A DNA stretch of 64,000 nt from Sarcocystis neurona (lineage: Eukaryota; Apicomplexa; Conoidasida; Eucoccidiorida; Sarcocystidae): the NCBI GenBank assembly GCA_000727475.1, contig KL647302.1, forward strand, positions 933,449 to 997,448. The letters run 5' to 3'. This document shows, piece by piece, positions 55,386-64,000 of the stretch. Position numbers and translations under genes: made by a program. Numbering within the stretch: position 1 is the first letter of the stretch; each line of letters opens with the position of its first letter. The notes under the pieces are model-generated. The model saw only the letters and a program-made list of their open reading frames with translations, made no database searches and was not told the DNA's origin.

Positions 55386-57625
55386 CTACCCTATTGAACA
55401 ATAAGAGATTGGATGGTCGGGAACACACCTGGTTAATGCTCCACGGCTTATGCTTGTGCAGAAGGATTTAACGCGTAGCGCGCGGGCAACGCGAGGTGGC
55501 GCCAAAAGTTGGGAGCCGTGGCTACTACAGAGTGCAATATTTCTTGAATACGGGAATTGTTTTGTCAGATATCTTGAGACGTGAAAAGCGTACCACGGGT
55601 GGCAGAGAATTTCCTCCACAGTCAGCCGCTCTTGCGGCTCCAATAGTAGCATCCCACAGATAAGCTGCTGGGCTTCGTCGCTCAGTTTTCCACTCAGCGT
55701 GAAATCTCCATGGATTATTTTGGCGTAGAGCTCCCTGATTTCACATGCACACTGCAGATGGTGGGAACTTTCTGTAGAGGGAAACACTACTGGTGCACGT
55801 TGAAGAGGTGATCTTCACTTTAGTATATAGCATTAGACCTGAGGACACCGAGACAGATTACGGCGTGTGAAAGAACGCACGTCGCACTGCCACGTAGGAG
55901 GCGCTGATGATCCAGCAGGTAAAACCTAGTGGCTGACGTAAGACAACGCACAGCGCTACCACACCGACGGAGCTGGTAGTGCAGGGGGTAGAACACAGTT
56001 ATTGACACACAATAGCTTTACTTCAACACATGGAAACGGATACGAAAGCAGTCATCTTAGAAAATTAAACACTTCAACAAAGAGATAAGTTCAACACACA
56101 GCGTTTTCAGAATCTACATCACCCCCTCCCATCAGCTTATATGTTCCTCCTCCTGGCGACAAGGCGGAACACAGAATCCGACAACGTACTTGAGATCGTG
56201 TCCCCTAAACGGGTAGCAGCCATGCAGCATGGCGTAGAGAACAACACCAAGTGACCAGACGTCGGCAGCAGAACCTTCGTATTCCTTCTTCATTAGGATT
56301 TCCGGCGGCATGTAAGACGGCGTGCCACAACGCATGCGGCAAAGGACGCCCTCCTTCATAATGGAAGCGAACCCGAAATCAATGAGCTTGGCGCGGCCTG
56401 CCGTGGTACCAGCTTGCTCAAGCGTGAGAAAATAAATACAAGCTGAGCCTCTTAAAGGAGCATGTCCATACTATTATGCGGCTCGATGTCGCGTGCGTGC
56501 ACGTGGTCCGTGACATGCGATTCGGATCGCACGCTGTGTTTCACACTGTGTAGTTTATTACACCAAAAAGTATGGACAACTGTGTACACAACGAGGAGGG
56601 GATCATCGCGGTCTCGATCCTTTTGACCGTTTCTTCAGTACGCTGATTAAAAATACCTATATAGCGCTCGTGGCTGTGGTGACTCTTACACTGTGGCGAA
56701 ACTTGCCTTTGTTGTCCAGTAGTATGTTTTCCAGTTTTAGGTCCCGGTGGACGATCTTGCGGCTGTGCATGTGCTGAAGCGCTGAGCAGACTTGCTTGAA
56801 CAGAACCCTCGCTTCGTCTTCGGATAACTTTCCTTTAGGCTTATTCTTTACCAGAGAGCGAAGAGATCCTCCGTTCAAATATTGCATGAGAACGTACAAT
56901 GCGTTTGCCTCATTGTATACGCCCGCGTATTTTACAATCGATTCATGAGATAGTCGTCTCATGACTCTGATCTCACGGACGATAACAGCCTTGCGGTCTC
57001 TGTTCAGTCCTCGAAAGCCTTCGTAGATCTTCACCGCAACGAGGTTACCTGTTTTCTGATTGAAGAATTGAAAACAAGCTCATTCTTTCTTTCGTAGGCT
57101 TGCACCGGGCGTTGCTTCAGCGTCCAACCGACGCATTGCACTTGAACACATTTGCTCAGACTGAATAGACTTCTCCTCAGTGTGCACTAATATACGACAA
57201 CAGAATGATGACACGGGGACAAATGCATTGCAGCTCATGAATCGCATTTAGTGCTCACTTCAAAACAGCTCCACCAAAACCGAATTACCTGCTGTCCAAA
57301 CCCAACGGCTACCTACGTTTCAGATATGCTGCATTTTCGATTTGTGTCCTCCAGAGAAGGCCCTGAGAGTCTTTGCTGCCGTACAGAGCGCGAGAACAGC
57401 CGGTGCGAAAGGTGCGCACATTACCCGATGGGTGGCCAGGTGGACCGGCGCGTAAGCGCCTTTTCCTAACAATGGACCAAGGATAAACCTTTCCGAAAAG
57501 ACACTTTTACTCGGCAAGGTAGCCTGGTTCTGCTCTTCTATATGCGCTTGGGGTGCTTGGCAAGGCTGTTCGGTTTGACGGTCCGGCGACGCATTGGCTC
57601 GATGGTACCGCCGATGATGGTGCAT
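55386..57625 (-). CDS. Ser/Thr protein kinase, CAMK-like
   Basis: Phosphorylates Ser/Thr on protein substrates. Four exons: 57425-57625, 56707-57055, 56190-56397, 55386-55734; all phases agree, giving 368 residues. Residues: Gly loop GKGAYAPV about 54-61, VAVK Lys76, C-helix Glu95, HRDLKLEN with Asp172 and Asn177, DFG Asp190, [10 protein letters not shown] about 207-216, [13 protein letters not shown], and subdomain [14 protein letters not shown]. All catalytic residues are present. The second intron uses a GC donor (AAAG then GCAAGT). The start is the only in-frame ATG of exon 1 (57625), but the frame is open further upstream, so an earlier exon cannot be excluded. The 3' end is either the TAG at 55386 or an alternative GTACGC donor at 55594. 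Sequence style ([16 protein letters not shown]) suggests the CAMK group; no calcium-binding EF hands are seen. Confidence 0.92.
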
Positions 57626-58817
57626 CCCGTAATTATTACTAGGAGGTGTCGACTGCTGCCCGGACACTCCTCCAGACCACGGAGGCAGCAGGAGGTCATT
57701 CACTGCCAAGGGAGATCTGTCTTCAGCGTCCTGACGCCCACAGGGGATAATTCAACACACATCGCAGAAGTCTTTTAAGATCCTCATAAAATAAAAAAGT
57801 TTCATTAATGACCTCAGCTTCTGCGGCGCCTCAACTACGCTGTGGGATAAGAGTGTAGCTGCAACTTCGTCCTTTCGGCGGAGTCCGCAACCAACACATG
57901 ATGTATCGCGATTTTGTAGTGGTCGAAAAGCGGTTTCGTATAAATAGGAAAACTGTCAGTGCTGCTGAAGATCAGATACGTTCTTGTGCACACAAAGGTT
58001 GACTGTGCATCCTGTTTTTGTGAGAGTCTCCCAGGCAATTCGTTGTCGTGAGCTGGTCGTAAGCACAACGTTCATTTTGAGGAGTAGCCGGACAACGCAG
58101 ACAACTCAAGTACGTGTGGTGCGCCGCTTTCCTCTATACATGGCCAGTAGCGATCAAGGAAGGGCTAGAGATGGACATACGTGCCTACACGAGGGGGGCC
58201 TCTGGCCACCGCATGCTGGAGGACTGCCGGCTTCAGTCGGAGCAAAAGTATCTGCCCTTGTGCTGCCGCTGACGGCGCATCTGATTTTCAAAGGAGAGCC
58301 TCCTCGGAGGGCCGAAAGCGGGACTAGAAGATTTTCTTCCGCCGGGTGGAATACGGGAGGGGAGGGTGCTAGCGATATCTGACGATGCACAGGCTGAGCT
58401 TCTGTCAAAGTGCCGCGGTCGCGGACTGTAACGGACGACGAAGGAGAGCTGCACACGCGGAAAATCACCTTCATAGCACGAACGAACCTTGCACCAGAAC
58501 ACTTTTTTAGCGTAAATACCTACAGGTCAACGGTTATGCGTACACCCTCTATAGTTCACCACAGCAAGTGACAGGATCCAAGCCCCGACGCTCGCGGGCG
58601 GCAACCTTTGGAAGCGGAAGCGTACCCTGAACACATTCAGGATAACGCAAGCTCTGCTGCTTGGACAGCCACTCTAGTTCTTACACTAGGGCCATGCGTG
58701 CAACAATCAGATCGCCACGGGTTGTTTGTCGGGTTAGCAGCCACCTACACAGCAGTCGACAGCCGTCCGACCTCATGATCCACAAGAAGAACACGTGAAT
58801 TACCAACATTTGAAGGA
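57626..58817. other. Spacer, one weak minus-strand ORF
   Basis: The only candidate is an ATG-initiated minus ORF at 58154-58474 (MKVIFRVCSSPSSSVTVRDR start, about 106 codons, Pro/Ser/Arg-rich). An overlapping plus ORF (57984-58382) is equally long, so neither is supported. Confidence 0.4.
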
Positions 58818-58958
58818 CTAGGGAGAAAGGGAAAGTCGGAAATTACGCCCACCCCTCTGTAGCTTCCATGGTCCACGGGCGTGCCCTATGGCAGGAAGGT
58901 GAAACCTGCGGATCTTCTTTTCTAACTCCGTGATTCGTATGCAAGTGACTAGTTCCCC
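58818..58958 (-). CDS. Terminal coding exon of an unidentified gene
   Basis: A very strong acceptor (TTATTCCTTTTTCCTCAG) precedes 46 codons plus TAG: GELVTCIRITELEKKIRRFH, then LPAIGHARGPWKL, then a basic tail. It begins in phase 0. A second frame from the same acceptor is also open for 37 codons. Probable upstream exons of the same gene lie at 59170-59255 (before a GTACGT donor) and at about 59654-59810 (RSAKKLLPIKDRCRIPLRIS, donor GTAAGT). Their phases could not all be reconciled. Confidence 0.45.
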   Translation of the reverse strand, partial: GELVTCIRITELEKKIRRFHLPAIGHARGPWKLQRGGRNFRLSLSP

Positions 58959-59653
58959 CTGAGGAAAAAGGAATAAGACGCATATTAAAGTGGAGCAGCT
59001 AGTGCATGTGTCTGGCGGTGCTGCCGTAAGCATAAAAAGTACAAGCGCAATTCTTTCACGTGGATCCTCGTCTCAGTGTAGGGGGGGTGGGGTGGTGGTG
59101 GCAGCCTGCAGGACAACGTCCTCGTGCTCGAAACAGACGTCTACACAGTCTGCGCTGATAGCTGTTGTGGACACGTACGTAGTTTTTCCAGCAGAAATCC
59201 TGAGGCCCTGCTGATGAAGAATTGTAATACCGCCAAAGACATGTGGTGTCTGTGTGGTGCACACCATAGCATACGCATAAATGGATTATTTACTCACAAG
59301 AAAATAAACACACGCGCGTGCACACACACGTCCAGTGCATTATCGTATCAGAAAAGATCATACCAAGCACACACGTGTAGCACGCATGCGAATGTACGCA
59401 CACCGTGAATTGCCCGTGTTGACCTACTTTTACCAAAGTGACTACACGCACGTGCAAAGCGTCAATGTATGTGCAGGGTATTTATTCACATACGTGTAGG
59501 GGGGGTAGGTGTCACGTAAAATCAAATCTCGGGACAAGAATGTTGTTGGTGTAGAACGTATCGTATGAGACGAGACATTCGCCCCGCTTTCCGGCGACAG
59601 CTCATCTGCGTTGTCCTATGCGAATCACAGGATCTTTGCCAAGTGTAACTTAC

Positions 59654-59810
59654 AGGCAGATATGGCCAAATAAACTCTCAGATATACGCAGGGGAATTCT
59701 GCACCGGTCCTTTATCGGCAGGAGTTTCTTAGCGCTTCTGTCGGATAGCTTACTAGTCTGCCGTAGGCGTACCAGAGACAGTCGGCTGCGTGCGCCTGGG
59801 TGTACCCGGA
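59654..59810 (-). CDS. Probable internal exon
   Basis: On the minus strand the frame reads RLRQTSKLSDRSAKKLLPIK, then PLRISESLFGHIC, and stops at a consensus donor (GTAAGTTAC). Only this frame is open up to the donor. The 5' end is not certain. It may belong with the terminal exon at 58818-58958. Confidence 0.4.
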
Positions 59811-60158
59811 GGCAATCACTACCGCAAGACAAATACAAGAGGTGTGCACATGTATACAAAAGCAGCCGACTTCGTGATAGCTTGAGATGTTGAAACCCAA
59901 AATGGACACATCAAATTGGCTGTAGTTTTGGAGGGAGGCTTTTTTTCTTCCTTTACTCTCTATAGTAGCTTTACGGGGCGCTTGAAGTAGACACGGACGT
60001 ATCCTACTTGACCGCAGGGGCAGTCCGCGGAGTCAATGATGGCGAGGAGCTGCGTATCTCTGCATAAGCTCTAAGCACGGAAGTATTCTGGCAGCAGATA
60101 TCCGGCGACGCTGGAGAAGAGCGGCTTGGTGCTCTCGGATACTTTAGAAGTGACTGCG

Positions 60159-63100
60159 ATGTCCGACGCGTCCGCCACTGCAGATGCAAATTTCAGAATG
60201 GGTCACGACGCTGCATTCTGTGATCAGTGCCATATGGTATTTGCACAGTTCTCTTGCAAAAACGCCGAAAATGCATACGTGATACCATGCGACAAACCTC
60301 TAAAAGCTTCATGCGCACAACTAGGGTGTGCCAACGTCTACATGCGTTCTCGTTCTCGCACAGCTCCACCAGGACGGAGTGCCTTTCAAGTACCAGATTC
60401 CTGCGATAGTGAACACCGTGGTGAAATGTGTTCTCAATTGTTGCAGTGCAGTTGCGATGTCGGCACTCTCCGAGTGTTGTTCGCCGCGTGTTTTGGAAGT
60501 TGTTCAGTTGTTAAGGCTGAAACTGAAGACACGGCCAGCCAGGCAATGTAGATTGGTATTCAGTTTTCTTGAACGCTGTGGTGTCCGTCGTCAGTCCTTG
60601 TACTTCCACAAAGAGATTTTCGCACTTGATCATTTGTATTGTCTCCCTAGATCCGTTGTGTAGCTGCATCTACTGATTCCGCTTGCACCGGTGCCGCCCG
60701 GGGCCAGTTGATTTCGCGGTCCTGTAGCGGACAAGGCGACAGAAAAGGGAAACATTGAGACAGACGCCTTTGTCAAGGCACCATAACGTAGTCAGTCACG
60801 CCCCGTTCTTGCAGAGCTGTTCCAAGCCGGCAGATCACAACATCTTTTTCCCCAACGACTTCTCCAGATGAGCTCCACTGTCTGTCTTACCTGCTCAAAC
60901 CAGTCTTCTGCGTACGACGGTGGGTTGGATTTAACGTGGCAAGACACTTATTTTACAGTGTTGGAATAATTCTCAAGTGCTCAGAGAGTCAAAGAACATC
61001 TGACATGATGATGGTGCTCTCCGAGGCCGGCAGAGCAAAAGACGACTTGGCCGCCGTTCTTGTAAAGTAAACTTTTGCATTCCGCTTACGGGGTGCCCAG
61101 GCTGCGCCAGTGCAAAAGGTGACTAATGGTAGTTCTTGGAGGCGAAAAAGTGACTGCAGAATCAAACGCAGGTGTCCACTGCAAGACAAAACAGTATACG
61201 GCTACATTGAGGAGTAGATAGGGTTGCCCGCCACTATCCTCTGCCTACTGGACCTCCTTGCCACTGCTGAGTGGGTGGAAAATAAGACCCTTATTCCGAC
61301 GCTCCTCTCTGAAAAGCTCTCCGAAGGATAATAAATTTTGGGGCTGGCTAGGTCGAAAGAAAATCGAGGTACCACAGCTGTAGGGCTGGAGCCCCACGCA
61401 TATTCATCTATATGTCCACATGCAAAGCCATCATTCCACTTGCGCACGAGCGTCTTGAATTCTTTAGGCGGGTTTTACAACAATCCTCCTTGTTGGATAA
61501 CCGTACTCCTGAGGAAAAACGAGAAGCCACCTCTAACATACTTCTCCGAAAACATGCACTGGTAGATGTGGGCGCGGATCGACGGCTCCAGCGTAGAGTA
61601 ATGCTGTCGTCAATTGCGTTTCGAGATTCCTTCTTCTTAGTCTCGTTGTTTGATATGTTGTGCTTTAGTATATACTGAACTTGAGAAGTGTCTCATAAAA
61701 AGTGTAGTTGACGGCGTTACAGCGCTTAACGAGGGTGCCGAGGTCGAAACGATGGGTTGGGTGAATACAACACAAGGCACGCATAATTACTAAACCAGCA
61801 GGAATACGGTTGCCTTCCCCGCTTGATCGCAGAAGGTCATGGCCCCAAACGTTTCTCTGTACACGGTCGAGATCCCGCGTAATGCTCCCCTAATCGTGCT
61901 CGGTGACATCCACCCCAGACACCTACTGTAAAGAAGTGGAAATCTTAACGATCTGCCTTCTAATCCTCATCCCCTCTCGTGCGTCCCAGGTTTCTGAATG
62001 TCCGAAACTAGACGTTAACACATGCGTGGACGTCGCTTCTTCTGTAATGCATCTGTCACTGACAACACAGCGCTCACGAGTATGGCTCTCGAGAAATCCT
62101 CAGCCTCTACATGAAATATGTCCTTCCACAGCAAAGGCGTTAAGGCGCAGGGCCTGCCTTTATGAAGGTGTAGGTGTGTGTTTCGCTACACGAATTCCTC
62201 GAGCTTACGAGCCACAAAATACAGCAGGGGGTGAACCCGAGTTCTTTCGTTAACGTGATAAAGATGCTGAAGTCAGTCCACCCTGCAGGAAAGCTGCGGG
62301 AAAAGGACACTCCTCCGACTGCTAGTGCCAAATGCAGGGGTTCCGCTGCTCTCAAACCGCCAGGACAAGAGAGCTCAGGAGCTTGCCCTTTTGATCCTAG
62401 GTACCGTTTGATTTCGTCGCAGGAGGAGGGACAGCCGGTGTGGGGGACAGTAACCAAGAAGCCATGTCAATGTTCTCAACGACGGCGGGCGCAAGCTCCG
62501 CATTCATCAGTGGAAATCAATTTTGAGTTACGCAGTTAGTGTGGGGTGCACGTGGTGGTTTGGCACTGGTAGCGAACTGCAGTGGCAGTACGGCGAAGCG
62601 AACTGCGTGTTTCCCTGGCCGCCGTTCCTTGAGAGATCGACTCATTATTAGAACATTTGCGGGGAGAAGTAGCTTCTCATAAAACCTGAAAACATGCTGC
62701 AGAAGAGTCGTCCTTCGCATACCTGTACAGCAGAGCACTATAAGGTTTCTCTCTTCACGCACTCCGCAAAGCAAAATGCGCATTCGGCGGTGTCCAACGA
62801 GCTCTGAACGAAACCGACTTACAGTGACGACTACAGCCAATTCCAGAACTCGCCGTCACATACCAGTTGTTTCCCAGATAGCCTGCGAGTCCTATTCTGA
62901 TTAAAGAATGAGCTACACTCGCGCCGTGCATGGGGGCACTAGATTGTTACGTCTGTTGAGCATTGATTCCTCCTGCCGGAACGCTGCGAATGCATCGTAG
63001 AAAGGCTGGTTCTTCACCTCCATTACAGTAGACTTCACGCTTCTCCGCAGGTAATAGATAACAATTTAGTGCACGAAAGCGTCCCTTTGTCCGGCTGGAG

Positions 63101-64000
63101 GCTTGATTGCAAATGATATCTACAAACATTATTAGTACGTGCGCACTTCGAAGAAGTCACTGGAGGACTTTGCCCTGGTCTGTTTCTGGGTGCTGCATAT
63201 CTGCAGTCCGGCCAACTGTGGAGGGATCCGTGGCGTGCACGCGCTAGCGTAACCTCTGATGTACTACCGCCTTCTATCTGTGAGACGTCGCAACTCTGCT
63301 CTGCGTAGCCGTGGGTTTGTTTTACATCTGGCCTCCATCCTTGTGTCTTGGAAAGAGCTCTCCATATGTGAATGCACGCCACACCGCTTTGACGGTCGCT
63401 TCTCCCCGCTAAAATATTTGGCCCGCGGCTCTTAGGTCATGACAGGCGGGTTGCGTATGATCGGTTTCCCCAGGCTTGCGTCCACTGCGCGAGGAAAACG
63501 CGACGTCATGAGACATCTAAGGATGTATAAGCATACGCAGCAGTGCGGCTCCTCGGCGGCAACACTGAAGCAGGTCCGTCTCTCCCCCGAGCGCCGACAC
63601 CGTCATTACGCATCATGTAAGGGTGTCGGTTAGGCATAGATCCTTCCCTCGTGAACTTCATATGTTAATGCTGTATTATTCTGTGACAAGCCGTTGTCCG
63701 CTTCTTTCCCGAACAAATCCGCTCTGCACCTTTCGCCGCTCAAATACTCTAGGCATAATTGGAATGCATATCCGTACTCCGGCACGCGTGCGCCGCACCC
63801 CCTGCACTAAAAGCCCCTTGTCACATATGGGAGCAGTCAGTTCTCCCGTATTCATGTTTCTTTCTACAGGCACTGTGCTTTGTGACGGAGGAGGCCGAAG
63901 TGCGCCGTCTGAAAACACAGCTGCTTCAGGCAAAACAGGCCACTGCACAGACATTCAAAGCTCAGCGATTGAGAACACCCATCCCCGTGGAAGGTCGGCA
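60159..64000 (+). CDS. Six-exon protein with possible VHS-like domain and coiled coil (runs off the window)
   Basis: Exons 60159-60236 (ATG start), 60364-60635, 61468-61561, 62225-62400, 63474-63573 and 63870 to the window end join with agreeing phases at every junction, which is strong support for the gene. Acceptors are pyrimidine-rich (CGTTCTCGTTCTCGCACAG; TTTCTTTCTACAG). The second and third exons give a run of helices (RVLEVVQLLRLKLKTRPARQ, LVFSFLERCG, LYFHKEIFALDHL, LQQSSLLDNRTPEEKREATS) whose spacing recalls VHS/ENTH-type superhelical domains used in endosomal sorting. The fourth exon is a Pro/Ser-rich linker. The last begins a coiled coil (TEEAEVRRLKTQLLQAKQAT). The domain assignment is tentative; the gene structure is not. 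It contains no CAG-type repeats. Confidence 0.75.

Noticed and set aside
1..64000. Bacterial-type features (operons, ribosome binding sites, CRISPR, phage)
   Set aside because: Spliced genes, intron phases and microsatellites show a eukaryotic nuclear genome; no direct-repeat/spacer array is present.

Overview
This window looks like nuclear DNA of a coccidian apicomplexan, most likely an Eimeria species. The signs are dense CAG/GCA triplet runs that give Gln, Ala and Ser tracts in coding frames, TA/TG microsatellites such as (TATATATG)n and (TG)n, intron-rich genes, and a run of N inside a CA repeat (draft assembly). I cannot name the species.

Layout. Positions 1 to about 50 kb are repeat-rich: short, clearly coding exons sit between microsatellite introns, and CAG runs keep several frames open at once, so many exon ends there are uncertain. 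From about 50 kb to the end the DNA is almost free of triplet repeats and exons are easy to read. This matches the alternation of repeat-rich and repeat-poor segments described for Eimeria chromosomes, and here the switch falls inside one gene.

Three genes are well resolved because exon phases agree across several introns. (1) A glycyl-tRNA synthetase on the plus strand (about 40.5-53.9 kb), with bacterial-like class II catalytic motifs and an anticodon-binding domain, interrupted by Ala/Gly- and Gln-rich inserts. (2) A Ser/Thr protein kinase on the minus strand (55.4-57.6 kb), with a GC-AG intron just before the DFG motif. (3) A six-exon plus-strand gene (60.2 kb to beyond the window end) with a possible VHS-like helical domain and a coiled coil.

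In the repeat-rich part, well-supported but functionally unknown genes are an Arg/Ser- and Pro/Gln-rich, probably nuclear, protein (17.6-23.4 kb, +), a Gln-rich protein (26.9-31.8 kb, -), an acidic Ala/Gly-rich protein (10.4-12.0 kb, +), a hydrophobic protein (14.3-16.0 kb, +), and several partial genes on both strands. No rRNA, tRNA, CRISPR, insertion sequence or bacterial-type operon was seen. The genes are individually transcribed eukaryotic units and I see no common pathway linking them.
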